From Lysobacterales bacterium (lineage in GTDB: Bacteria; Pseudomonadota; Gammaproteobacteria; Xanthomonadales; SZUA-38), in NCBI GenBank assembly GCA_028285525.1, contig JANQOZ010000024.1, positions 1-64,000 of the forward strand: a stretch of DNA of 64,000 nucleotides. The letters run 5' to 3'. Shown here in pieces: positions 10,847 through 24,388 of this stretch (positions are counted from its first letter, which is position 1; every line of letters starts with the position of its first letter). The notes under the pieces are model-generated. The model had not been told where the DNA came from and searched no databases. It was given only the letters and a program-made list of their open reading frames with translations. The translations under genes were made by a program, and so were the position numbers.

Positions 10847-11507
10847 GGGAGATCTCCCGCGAGGAGGGTGCGCGCATCTTCCAGCCGCTCCGGCGTGCCG
10901 ATGTCCAGCCACTGTCCGGCATGATGCTCTCCGGTTGCCCGGCCGGCGTCCGCGGCGGCGCGGATGGCCGGCACCACCGAAAACGCGGTTTGCTTCGGCT
11001 CATTGCCGATCAGCCTGGGGTGGAACACGCCGATGCCGGAATAGGTCCAGGTGGGTTCATTGGTCAGCTGCTCGCCGGCAAGGCCGAAGTCGCCCGCCGG
11101 GTTGTGGGCCGGATTGTCGACGAGCACCAGGTGGCAATCGGTGGGCTTTAGCTTGGTCAGCCGCGCGAACGGAAAGTCGCAGATGATGTCGCCGTTGACC
11201 ACCAGGAAGGGCTCGGGGCCCAGCAGGGGCAGGGCGTGGCGCATGCCGCCGCCTGTTTCAAGCGGCGTGTCGCCTTCGCGGGAAAGACGGATCGAGGCAT
11301 TCCAGCGGGACCCGTCACCGATGAAATCCGCGATCTGATCGCCCAGCCAGGAAACGTTGACCACAATCGAGCGAACGCCTGCGTTGACCAGGTTGGTGAG
11401 ATGCCGTTCGAGCAGCGAAACCTCGCCAACCTCCAGCAGCGGTTTTGGAGTGCGCAGCGTGAGCGGGCGAAGTCGCTCGCCGTACCCGGCCGCCAGGATC
11501 AGCGCTT

Positions 11508-11511
<4 letters not shown>
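10834..11511 (-). CDS. murU: N-acetylmuramate alpha-1-phosphate uridylyltransferase MurU
   Basis: 225 aa nucleotidyltransferase. The NTP-binding LAAGYGERLRPLT (residues 6-18), the PKPLLEV lysine motif and the metal-binding VVNGDI are all present. The C-terminal WLDIGTPERL is also typical. MurU makes UDP-MurNAc from MurNAc-1-phosphate in the peptidoglycan recycling route that bypasses MurA and confers fosfomycin tolerance in Pseudomonas. Its start overlaps the amgK stop by 4 bp, the canonical pairing. Confidence 0.92.
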
Positions 11512-14451
<2,940 letters not shown>

Positions 14452-14468
14452 ACCGCGACGCCGCAGCG

Positions 14469-14497
14469 TTGTGGCCTTCACGCGCAAATAGTACAAT
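14469..14497 (+). promoter_or_regulatory. Sigma-70 promoter of the suf operon
   Basis: TTGTGG at 14469-14474, a 17-bp spacer and TACAAT at 14492-14497 form a good housekeeping promoter 28 bp before the sufR start codon. The ribosome-binding site TGGAGG is at 14514-14519. An A/T-rich segment with AGTC overlaps the -10 and could be the operator of the downstream Rrf2 regulator, but no full IscR-type palindrome is visible. Confidence 0.72.
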
Positions 14498-14524
14498 TTT
14501 AGTCCTCTTTACCTGGAGGCACTC

Positions 14525-14986
14525 ATGCTTCGTATCAGTAAGCTCACCGACTACGCGATCGTCGTGACCGCCGCGATGGCCGGTGACCCAAAGCGCATCT
14601 TCAGCGCAGCGGAGCTGTCCTCGGAAACGCATCTTGAGCCGCCCACGGTAGCCAAGGTGCTGAAGATGCTCACGCGAAGCGATCTTGTTCAGTCCTTTCG
14701 CGGCGCCAGCGGCGGGTACCGGCTGGCACGAACACCGGCCGACATCACGGTCGCGCAGCTCATCGTGGCGATGGAAGGTCCGATCGGCATGACGCAGTGC
14801 AGCGTTCACCAGGGCCTTTGCTCAACCGAAGCGGTTTGCGCGCTGCGCGGACACTGGCAGCAGATTTCTCGAGCCGTTCACGCGGCGCTGAGTGAAATGA
14901 CGCTCCTGGACATGACGCGCCCGACGATCACACACACGCTAGTGCCGGAGCTCAAGCTCCATAACCAAACCACGGAATCGCCCTGA
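14525..14986 (+). CDS. SUF system Rrf2-family transcriptional regulator
   Basis: 153 aa. The N-terminal winged helix (MLRISKLTDYAIVV, then PPTVAKVLKML and FRGASGGYRLA) is typical of Rrf2/IscR. Cys92, Cys99 and Cys105 (C-x6-C-x5-C) match the Fe-S ligand cysteines of IscR. This suggests it senses cluster supply and regulates the suf genes it heads. Its stop codon directly abuts the sufB ATG (TGAATG). Confidence 0.92.
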   Translation: MLRISKLTDYAIVVTAAMAGDPKRIFSAAELSSETHLEPPTVAKVLKMLTRSDLVQSFRGASGGYRLARTPADITVAQLIVAMEGPIGMTQCSVHQGLCSTEAVCALRGHWQQISRAVHAALSEMTLLDMTRPTITHTLVPELKLHNQTTESP

Positions 14987-16432
14987 ATGGCCACCGAAAA
15001 TCAGCACATCAAGGAACTGGTAAAGCGCCGCTACGAACCCGGCTTCTTCACCGATATCGAAAGCGACACCATCGCCCCCGGCCTGTCCGAGGACGTCGTG
15101 CGGTTCATCTCGGAAAAGAAGAACGAGCCGGGCTGGATGACCGAGTGGCGCCTGAAGGCGTTTGCGCTGTGGCAGAACATGCCGACCCCAAAGTGGGCGC
15201 ACGTGCACTACCCGGAGATCGATTTTCAGGCCATCTCTTACTACTCAGCGCCAAAGTCGGGCGCCAAATACGAGAGCTGGGACGAGGTGGATCCGAAGCT
15301 GATCGAAACCTACGACAAGCTGGGCGTGCCGCTGCACGAGCGGGCCCGGCTGGCCGGCGTGGCGGTCGACGCGGTGTTTGACTCGGTATCTGTCGGGACC
15401 ACCTTCCGAAAGGAGCTGGCCGAAGCGGGCGTCATTTTCTGCTCGATGTCCGAGGCCATCCAGGACCATCCTGAGCTGGTGCGCAAATATCTCGGCAGCG
15501 TCGTGCCCCAGGGCGACAACTTTTACGCGGCGCTCAACTCGGCGGTTTTCTCTGACGGCTCGTTTGTCCTGATTCCCAAAGGCGTCCGCTGCCCGATGGA
15601 GCTCAGCACCTACTTCCGGATCAACGAACTGAACACCGGCCAGTTCGAGCGCACGTTGATCATCGCGGAAGAGGACAGCCACGTCAGCTACCTGGAGGGC
15701 TGCACCGCGCCGATGCGCGATGAGAACCAGCTTCATGCGGCGGTGGTGGAGCTGGTCGCGCTCGATCGTGCACAGATCAAGTACTCCACGGTCCAGAACT
15801 GGTACCCGGGAGACGAGCACGGCAAAGGCGGGATCTACAACTTCGTGACCAAGCGCGGCGACTGCCGCGGCGAGCGCTCCAAAATTTCCTGGACGCAGGT
15901 CGAGACCGGTTCAGCCGTGACGTGGAAATATCCGAGCTGCATCTTGCGGGGCGACCACTCCTCGGGTGAGTTCTACTCCGTGGCGCTGACCCACAACTTT
16001 CAGCAGGCCGACACGGGCACCAAGATGGTTCACCTGGGCAAGAACACTCGCAGCCACATCATTTCCAAGGGTATTTCGGCTGGCCGGGGCCAGAACGCCT
16101 ATCGCGGGCTGGTGCAGGTCAACAAGAAAGCCGACAACGCGCGTAACTTCACGCAGTGTGACTCGCTGCTGATCGGCGACCGCTGCGGGGCCCACACATT
16201 TCCCTATATCGAAGCCAAGAACGCGACGGCCCAGATCGAGCACGAGGCCAGCACGTCCAAGATCAGCGATGACCAGCTTTTTTACTGCCTGCAGCGCGGG
16301 ATCAGCGAAGAAGACGCGGTGTCGATGATCGTCGACGGCTTCTGCAAAGAGGTCTTTAAAGAGCTGCCGATGGAGTTTGCGGTGGAGGCGAAAAAACTGC
16401 TGGAAGTCAGCCTGGAAGGAGCGGTCGGATGA
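14987..16432 (+). CDS. sufB: Fe-S cluster assembly protein SufB
   Basis: 481 aa, the usual size. The SufB/SufD beta-helix core is evident, with [14 protein letters not shown], the [14 protein letters not shown] turn and [17 protein letters not shown] near the C-terminus. SufB is the scaffold subunit of the SufBC2D complex on which clusters form in the cytoplasm. It is first structural gene of sufBCDSU and overlaps sufC by 4 bp. Confidence 0.97.
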   Translation: MATENQHIKELVKRRYEPGFFTDIESDTIAPGLSEDVVRFISEKKNEPGWMTEWRLKAFALWQNMPTPKWAHVHYPEIDFQAISYYSAPKSGAKYESWDEVDPKLIETYDKLGVPLHERARLAGVAVDAVFDSVSVGTTFRKELAEAGVIFCSMSEAIQDHPELVRKYLGSVVPQGDNFYAALNSAVFSDGSFVLIPKGVRCPMELSTYFRINELNTGQFERTLIIAEEDSHVSYLEGCTAPMRDENQLHAAVVELVALDRAQIKYSTVQNWYPGDEHGKGGIYNFVTKRGDCRGERSKISWTQVETGSAVTWKYPSCILRGDHSSGEFYSVALTHNFQQADTGTKMVHLGKNTRSHIISKGISAGRGQNAYRGLVQVNKKADNARNFTQCDSLLIGDRCGAHTFPYIEAKNATAQIEHEASTSKISDDQLFYCLQRGISEEDAVSMIVDGFCKEVFKELPMEFAVEAKKLLEVSLEGAVG

Positions 16433-17193
16433 CCCAGAACATTCTCGAAATCAAAGACCTTCATGCGAGCGTTGAAGGCAAGCAGATTCTCAAAGGGCTC
16501 ACGCTGACGGTGGCGCCGGGTGAGGTTGCCGCGATCATGGGCCCGAACGGCGCCGGCAAGAGCACGCTGGCCAACGTCCTGGCCGGTCGCCCCGGCTATA
16601 CGGTGGACAGCGGCTCGGTGTCTTATCTCGGTCAGGACCTGCTGGCGCTGGAGGCCGACGAGCGGGCCTGTGCCGGGGTGTTCCTCGCATTCCAGTATCC
16701 GGTCGAGATTCCGGGGGTGAACAACACCTACTTCCTCCGCGCTGCCCTGAATGCTCAGCGCCGCTCCCGCGACGAGGAGGAGCTCGACTCGATGGCTTTT
16801 CTCAAGCTGGTGCGCGCTCGACTCAAGGCGCTGCATATCACCGACGACCTGCTGCACCGAGCGGTCAATGAAGGCTTTTCCGGCGGGGAGAAAAAGCGCA
16901 ACGAGGTGTTTCAGATGGCGGTGCTGGAGCCCCGGCTGGCCATCCTTGACGAAACCGATTCCGGCCTCGATATCGACGCGCTGAAAATTGTGGCCGACGG
17001 CGTCAATGAGCTTCGCAGCAGCGAGCGGGGCTTTGTGGTCGTCACCCACTACCAGCGGCTGCTGGACCACATCGTGCCCGACACCGTGCATGTGCTCATG
17101 GATGGCCGGATCGTGAAGTCGGGGACCAGCGACCTGGCGCTGCGCCTGGAGAAAGAGGGCTACGCCTGGATCCAGGAGGAGCTCGCGGCGTGA
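16429..17193 (+). CDS. sufC: Fe-S cluster assembly ATPase SufC
   Basis: 254 aa ABC-type ATPase. Walker A is GPNGAGKST (about residues 38-46), the signature is [10 protein letters not shown], Walker B is [12 protein letters not shown], and the H-loop is VVTHYQR. These are all SufC hallmarks. It powers rearrangement of SufBC2D. It overlaps sufB and sufD by 4 bp each, implying coupled translation. Confidence 0.97.
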   Translation: MTQNILEIKDLHASVEGKQILKGLTLTVAPGEVAAIMGPNGAGKSTLANVLAGRPGYTVDSGSVSYLGQDLLALEADERACAGVFLAFQYPVEIPGVNNTYFLRAALNAQRRSRDEEELDSMAFLKLVRARLKALHITDDLLHRAVNEGFSGGEKKRNEVFQMAVLEPRLAILDETDSGLDIDALKIVADGVNELRSSERGFVVVTHYQRLLDHIVPDTVHVLMDGRIVKSGTSDLALRLEKEGYAWIQEELAA

Positions 17194-18509
17194 GCCTGAT
17201 CGAAGCACTGCTCAGTACCGCTCCGGATGCCACCGCGGGTTGGTGGCAGCCGTCGCGCGAGGCTCATCGGGTCATCGTCGAGCGCCACGGCCTGCCGGAC
17301 CGCCGGCAGGAGAACTGGAAGTACACGGCGCTGCGGCCGATCGAAGGTCACCGGTACCAGGCTCCCGAACAGGGGGTGCTGCAGCCGGAGGATCTCGCTG
17401 AGCTACTCGACGCAAACGGGGTGCCTCAGCTGACGGGCAGCCGAATAACCTTTGTGAACGGCCACTACGCGCCGGCGCTGTCCCATGTTGACGACGTAGC
17501 CGGACTGAAGGTGCGGGCCTTGAGTCAGCTGGGCGACGCGGAGGCGGCCAGCGCCTCAGCGGAGCTTGCCACCGAGTTTTCCCGGCCGGACGAAGGATTT
17601 GCAGCGCTCAACACGCTGCTCGCATCCGACGGCGTCCTGCTGGAGTTCAGCGGGACCACACATGCTGACGGTCAGGACATGGCCACGGCCCCGGTCGTGG
17701 AGCTGCTGTTTGTGGACGTGCCTGGCGCTACGCCCGCGGCCACGGCGGTCAGAAACATCATCAAGATCGGGCCCGGCGCGTCGCTCTCGCTGCTGGAGCG
17801 CTACGTCAGCGCCGGAGAGGGTGTGGCGCTGATCAACAGTTTGAGTCAGGTGGAGCTGGAGGCTAAGAGCCGGCTGAGCCACGTGCGTCTGCCGCTGCTC
17901 GGCGAGGAGCGCTCGCTGATCTCGCGGCTTGATGTACGTCTGGGCGAGGGAAGCGACTATCGCTGCTTTGGGCTCGACCTCAGCGGCACGCTGGTTCGCC
18001 ACGATCTCAACGTGGCCATGGTTGGGCGGGACGCCCAGGCGTCACTCAACGGTGTTTACGCCCCGCGCGGCAAGACCCATATCGACAACCACGTGGCCGT
18101 CGACCACCGTGTCCCGGATGCCGTGAGCAGTCAGGCGTTCAAGGGCGTGCTCAGCGAGCGCAGCCGGGGGGTCTTCAACGGCAAGGTGGTGGTGCAGGAG
18201 GGCGCAGACGGTACCGACGCCAGCCAGTCCAACGCGAATCTACTGCTGTCTCCAGACGCTGAGATCGACACCAAGCCGGAGCTCGAAATCTATGCGGACG
18301 ACGTCAAGTGTGCCCACGGCACCACCGTCGGAGCGCTGTCGGGCGATCAGCTCTTCTACCTCACCGCGCGCGGCATTCCGGAGGTGGAAGCCCGGCGGAT
18401 GCTGACCACCGGCTTTTGTCGCGAAGTGCTGGAAGGGATTCCGGTTGAATCCGTCCGGGATCACGCCATATCGTTGCTCACAGATCATTTGCAGGACATC
18501 CAGGCATGA
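17190..18509 (+). CDS. sufD: Fe-S cluster assembly protein SufD
   Basis: 439 aa from GTG 17190, which overlaps the sufC stop. The N-terminal RRQENWKYTALR motif is characteristic. The C-terminal half has the SufB/D beta-helix with VHNG-like FNGKVVVQEGADGTDASQSN, then CAHGTTVGALSGDQLFYL, typical of SufD. It partners SufB and SufC. It overlaps sufS by 4 bp. Confidence 0.96.
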   Translation: MSLIEALLSTAPDATAGWWQPSREAHRVIVERHGLPDRRQENWKYTALRPIEGHRYQAPEQGVLQPEDLAELLDANGVPQLTGSRITFVNGHYAPALSHVDDVAGLKVRALSQLGDAEAASASAELATEFSRPDEGFAALNTLLASDGVLLEFSGTTHADGQDMATAPVVELLFVDVPGATPAATAVRNIIKIGPGASLSLLERYVSAGEGVALINSLSQVELEAKSRLSHVRLPLLGEERSLISRLDVRLGEGSDYRCFGLDLSGTLVRHDLNVAMVGRDAQASLNGVYAPRGKTHIDNHVAVDHRVPDAVSSQAFKGVLSERSRGVFNGKVVVQEGADGTDASQSNANLLLSPDAEIDTKPELEIYADDVKCAHGTTVGALSGDQLFYLTARGIPEVEARRMLTTGFCREVLEGIPVESVRDHAISLLTDHLQDIQA

Positions 18510-19756
18510 GCGCAGTTATTGCAGTGGAAAATCATTCACCGCTGAACGTGGAGGAAATCCGTAAGGACTTCCCCATACTCTCTCGAGAAATTCATGGTAA
18601 ACCGCTGATTTACTTTGATAATGCAGCTTCCGCGCAGCGGCCGTCGGCGGTGATCGACGCCACGCACGACTTCTACAGCCGGCGCAACGCCAATATTCAC
18701 CGAGGCGTTCACACGCTGGCTGAGGAGGCCACTGCGCTCTACGAGCAAGCGCGCCAGACGATGGCCCGCTTTATCAACGCGCCGAGCGACCGCAACGTGG
18801 TGTTTCTGCGCGGCGTCACCGAAGGCGTGAACCTCGTCAGTCAGGCGTTTGTGCGTCCGCGGGTCAAGCCTGGCGATCAGATCCTGGTCACCCATCTCGA
18901 ACACCACTCCAACATCGTCCCGTGGCAGCTCCTCGCCAAGCAGACGGGCGTGGAGCTCAAGGTGGTGCCGATGACCCAGGCGGGGGAGCTCGACATGGAC
19001 GCCTTCCACGGCATGCTGAACGAACGGGTGAAGCTGCTGGGTGTGGTCCACGTATCCAACGCGCTGGGGACCATCAACCCGGTCGCGGACATGGTTAAGG
19101 CTGCTCGCGAGTTCGACATCCCGGTGCTGGTAGACGGTGCCCAGGCAACGCCGCACATGGCGGTGGACGTTCAGGCGTTCGACTGCGACTTCTACTGCGT
19201 TTCCGGTCACAAGATGTATGGCCCGACCGGCGCCGGCATTCTCTACGGCAAATCTCGCTGGCTGGAGGAGATGGAGCCGTATCACGGCGGGGGCGAGATG
19301 ATTAAGCACGTGACTTTCGAGGAAAGCGTGTTCAACGAGCCGCCGGCAAAGTTTGAGGCCGGCACGCCGAACATCGCTGGCGGTATCGGGCTTGGCGCTT
19401 CCGCCCGCTACCTGCTGGACGTTGGCCTGGACCGGATTCGCGAGTACGAAGCCGGTCTGCTCGCCTACGCCACGGAGGCCGTTCAGCAGGTTGAGGGGCT
19501 GAGGATCATCGGGACCGCCCGCGACAAGGCGAGCGTGATTTCCTTCACGCTGGAAGGCATTCATCCGCACGATCTCGGCACCATTCTCGATCATTCCGGC
19601 GTGGCGATCCGCACTGGCCACCATTGTGCGATGCCGATCATGCAGTTCTTCGAGGTGCCGGCCACCTCCCGCATGTCGCTGGCGATGTACAACACCCGCG
19701 ATGAGGTTGATCAATTTGTAGCGGCGCTGAACAAGGCGAGAGACATTCTCGCCTGA
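18506..19756 (+). CDS. sufS: Cysteine desulfurase SufS
   Basis: 416 aa PLP enzyme of the type II desulfurase group. The PLP lysine is Lys236 in SGHKMYGPTG. The persulfide cysteine is Cys374 in RTGHHCAMP. His134 is in the THLEHHSN motif. It mobilises sulfur from cysteine for SufBCD. It sits 4 bp before the SufU-like gene, its expected sulfur-transfer partner. Confidence 0.96.
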   Translation: MSAVIAVENHSPLNVEEIRKDFPILSREIHGKPLIYFDNAASAQRPSAVIDATHDFYSRRNANIHRGVHTLAEEATALYEQARQTMARFINAPSDRNVVFLRGVTEGVNLVSQAFVRPRVKPGDQILVTHLEHHSNIVPWQLLAKQTGVELKVVPMTQAGELDMDAFHGMLNERVKLLGVVHVSNALGTINPVADMVKAAREFDIPVLVDGAQATPHMAVDVQAFDCDFYCVSGHKMYGPTGAGILYGKSRWLEEMEPYHGGGEMIKHVTFEESVFNEPPAKFEAGTPNIAGGIGLGASARYLLDVGLDRIREYEAGLLAYATEAVQQVEGLRIIGTARDKASVISFTLEGIHPHDLGTILDHSGVAIRTGHHCAMPIMQFFEVPATSRMSLAMYNTRDEVDQFVAALNKARDILA

Positions 19757-19760
19757 CGCC

Positions 19761-20204
19761 ATGTCGCTGCAAGACCTCTACCGCACGGCGGTGATCGAGC
19801 ACAACAAGAACCCGCGGAATTTCCTCGAGCTGGAGAACCCCAGCCATCAGTCGCGTGGTCTCAACGCTCTGTGCGGCGACGACATCCGCGTCTACCTGTC
19901 AGTCGACGAGGACAGGATTCAGTCCGCCAGCTTTCTGGGCCAGGCCAGCGCCATCACCATGGCGTCCGCATCGATGATGACCGTGCAGATCGCGCGTCTC
20001 ACGGTGGGCGAAGCCCTGCAAACCTGCGACCGCCTCGACCAGCTTCTTCAGGGGGAAGCTGATGAGGCGCTGCGGGAAGCGCTCGGCGAGCTTTGTGCGC
20101 TGGAGGGCGTGCGCCAATATCCGTCGCGGATCAAGGCGGCTCGCCTGCCCTGGCAGGCGATGAAGGCGGCGCTGAACGAACAGCAGATCGCCAGCACGGA
20201 GTAG
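19761..20204 (+). CDS. sufU: SufU/NifU-N-like Fe-S scaffold protein with missing ligand cysteines
   Basis: 147 aa with the U-type scaffold fold: LYRTAVIEHNKNPRNF, LCGDD and MASASMMTV. The first family cysteine and following Asp (Cys38, LCGDD) are kept. At the second position, where the family has Gly-x-Gly-Cys before the SxASASMM helix, this protein reads GQASAIT. At the third, where the family has VKCATLAW, it reads IKAARLPW. Two of the three zinc/cluster ligands therefore appear lost. The DNA was re-read at both places and the frame is intact. It may be a non-metal partner of SufS rather than a scaffold (inference). No sufE or sufT follows. Confidence 0.85.
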   Translation: MSLQDLYRTAVIEHNKNPRNFLELENPSHQSRGLNALCGDDIRVYLSVDEDRIQSASFLGQASAITMASASMMTVQIARLTVGEALQTCDRLDQLLQGEADEALREALGELCALEGVRQYPSRIKAARLPWQAMKAALNEQQIASTE

Positions 20205-20314
20205 GGCATCGCCGCCATCTGACGGCGGCCGTCGGCTGGAGTCCGGTTTCACAATTAGGGTAACCTCCGCACTCGGTCAGATCGGCCCGGTGTCCAAGAG
20301 CAGGGGATCTTCGT

Positions 20315-21679
20315 TTGCGAACGTACATGTTATGGATCGGCCCGCTGCTGGCCGTGGCGGTTGGTGTGGCGGTCTCAGCGGCCCTCGGCACCAGCGCCGG
20401 CCTCACCGCCGCGATAACGACCCTCTGCGCCGTCTGGTGGATCTTTGAGCCGATCCCGATTCCCGCCACGTCGCTGCTGCCGCTGGCGCTGTTTCCGCTC
20501 CTGGATATCCTCCCGGCCAAAGAGATTGCCGACTCCTACGGCAACGCGCTGATCCTGCTCCTGATGGGCGGTTTTATGCTGTCGACCGCCATGGAGCGCA
20601 GCGGGGCCCACCGGCGGCTGGCGCTGGCGATGGTCAATCTGTTCGGCGGCAGCGGCGGCAAGTCGCTGGTCTTCGGGTTCATGGCGGCTTCAGCGTTTCT
20701 AAGCATGTGGATTTCGAATACGGCCACGGTCCTTATGCTGCTGCCCATTGTGCTGGCGATCACGGAGCGTCTGGACGACGAGCGGCTGAAGCTCGCGCTG
20801 ATCCTCGGCATCGCTTACGCCGGCAGCGTCGGCGGGGTCGGCACGCCGATCGGAACGCCCCCTAACCTGATCATGCTGCGGGTGTACAGCGAAAGTACGG
20901 GCATTGAGCCCACCTTCACCCAATGGATGCGCTGGGCTCTGCCGGTTGTGATCATCATGGTGCCGATCATCGGACTGTGGCTTACGCGCGGGATGAAAAG
21001 AGGGGCGCCGATCGACCTGCCCGAGTCGGGTGCCTGGCGGCCGGAGGAAGTACGGACGCTGACGGTGTTTGGAATTACGGCGCTCGCGTGGATGACCCGC
21101 CGGGAGCCCTTCGGCGGCTGGTCGGCCTGGCTGGATCTGCCCAACGCCAACGACGCCAGTGTTGCCATGCTGGCGGTGGTGCTGATGTTTCTGGTGCCCA
21201 ACGGGCGCGGTGAGCAGCTGCTGACCTGGGAGCGGGCCAGCAGCATACCGTGGGGCATTCTGATTCTGTTTGGTGGCGGTATCGCCATCGCCAAGGCGTT
21301 TGCTGCGACGGGGATCTCAGCCGCGCTGGGTGAGCAGCTGGCCCAGCTGCAGACACTGCCGGTGCTGGTGCTGCTCGGGCTGCTGTGTCTGACCGTGACT
21401 TTCCTGACGGAAATCACCAGCAACACCGCCACAACGGCACTGCTGATGCCGATCATGGCGGCCGCGGCAGTGGCGGCGAATATTGATCCGAAGCTGCTGA
21501 TGGTTCCCGCCGCGATGACCGCCAGCTGCGCCTTCATGCTGCCGGTTGCAACCGGCCCCAACGCCGTGGTGTTTTCCAGCCAGAAGGTGACGATTCGTGA
21601 GATGGCGCGCGAGGGGCTGGTGCTGAATTTTGTCGGCGTCACGGTGGTGACCTGCGTCAGCTATCTGCTCTTTTCCTAA
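20315..21679 (+). CDS. SLC13/DASS family sodium:dicarboxylate-type symporter
   Basis: 454 aa with about 11-12 membrane segments. Both SNT signature repeats are present: SNTATVLMLLPI in the first half and TSNTATTALLMPI in the second. The GTPIGTPPN stretch is typical of DASS carriers. Substrates in the family are C4 dicarboxylates, citrate or sulfate; the specific one cannot be told here. TTG at 20315 is 7 bp after AGGGGA and preferred over the ATG four codons later. The 110 bp before it include a short GC hairpin at 20211-20229 without a T tract. Confidence 0.9.
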   Translation: MRTYMLWIGPLLAVAVGVAVSAALGTSAGLTAAITTLCAVWWIFEPIPIPATSLLPLALFPLLDILPAKEIADSYGNALILLLMGGFMLSTAMERSGAHRRLALAMVNLFGGSGGKSLVFGFMAASAFLSMWISNTATVLMLLPIVLAITERLDDERLKLALILGIAYAGSVGGVGTPIGTPPNLIMLRVYSESTGIEPTFTQWMRWALPVVIIMVPIIGLWLTRGMKRGAPIDLPESGAWRPEEVRTLTVFGITALAWMTRREPFGGWSAWLDLPNANDASVAMLAVVLMFLVPNGRGEQLLTWERASSIPWGILILFGGGIAIAKAFAATGISAALGEQLAQLQTLPVLVLLGLLCLTVTFLTEITSNTATTALLMPIMAAAAVAANIDPKLLMVPAAMTASCAFMLPVATGPNAVVFSSQKVTIREMAREGLVLNFVGVTVVTCVSYLLFS

Positions 21680-21727
21680 GTTTTCGGTGTCGTTTCGCTG
21701 GGCATTTTGCCGAGCGATTCATGATAA

Positions 21728-23800
<2,073 letters not shown>

Positions 23801-23885
23801 CGATCCACACAACCCGCTCGCGATGGATGGTGAGCCTGGCCAGGGTCACACCGACCCACCGTTCAGGCCGGGGCCGGGCGGAAAG

Positions 23886-23913
23886 TTGCGCTCCGGCCCG
23901 AGCTTGCTATGCT
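23886..23913 (+). promoter_or_regulatory. Possible sigma-70 promoter of the DUF4870 gene
   Basis: TTGCGC, a 16-bp spacer and TATGCT (23908-23913) lie 57 bp before the next ATG, inside the 170-bp gap after fadH. The match to consensus is moderate. Confidence 0.38.
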
Positions 23914-23970
23914 TTTCGAGTACACGAATTCTCGCTAGCAACCCACCGCCGACAACCAAGGAACGCCTTC

Positions 23971-24366
23971 ATGACGGACCATGATTCCAGCTCAGGAACC
24001 TCTTTAGATTCTTCTTCATCTGACCCGCTCGAGCGTCAGGCCAACCAGTGGGGCATGTTTATTCACTTTGGGCTTTTGGCTGGCTTTGTGGTGCCGTTCG
24101 CCGGTCTGGTGGTGCCCATCGTGCTGTGGCAAATGAAGAAAGACGAGCTGCCGCGGGTGGACGCTCACGGGAAGGTCGTCGTGAACTGGATACTCAGCAG
24201 TCTGATCTATGGCCTGGTCTGCGGGGTACTGACGCTGATTCTGATCGGTGCGCTCGGGTTTCTGGCGCTCGGGCTCGCTTCCATCATCTTTGCGATCGTC
24301 GGCGGCATCAAGGCCAACGACGGCGAGGTCTGGGAATACCCGGCCTCAATTCGTTTCCTGAAGTAA
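23971..24366 (+). CDS. DUF4870 family small membrane protein
   Basis: 131 aa. A hydrophilic Ser/Asp-rich N-terminus is followed by WGMFIHFGLLAGFVVPFAGLVVPIVLW, split here over the first helix and turn, then KVVVNWILSSLIYG and two further membrane segments. This is the DUF4870 layout (HxAxLxG...P..IW...K....V..H....NF). The ATG at 23971 follows AAGGA. Function unknown. It ends 22 bp from the convergent ABC-transporter gene. Confidence 0.85.
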   Translation: MTDHDSSSGTSLDSSSSDPLERQANQWGMFIHFGLLAGFVVPFAGLVVPIVLWQMKKDELPRVDAHGKVVVNWILSSLIYGLVCGVLTLILIGALGFLALGLASIIFAIVGGIKANDGEVWEYPASIRFLK

Positions 24367-24388
24367 CGATCCGCCCGCGGGGTAGTCG

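Noticed and set aside
14487-14511. IscR type-1-like operator over the suf promoter
   Set aside because: Only half-site-like ATAGT and AGTC elements are seen, out of register by two bases with the consensus palindrome.
18536-19762. 408-aa open frame antisense to sufS
   Set aside because: Mirror of a strongly conserved gene; no recognisable protein features.
20211-20229. Hairpin after sufU as a terminator
   Set aside because: Six-base GC stem with no following T tract.
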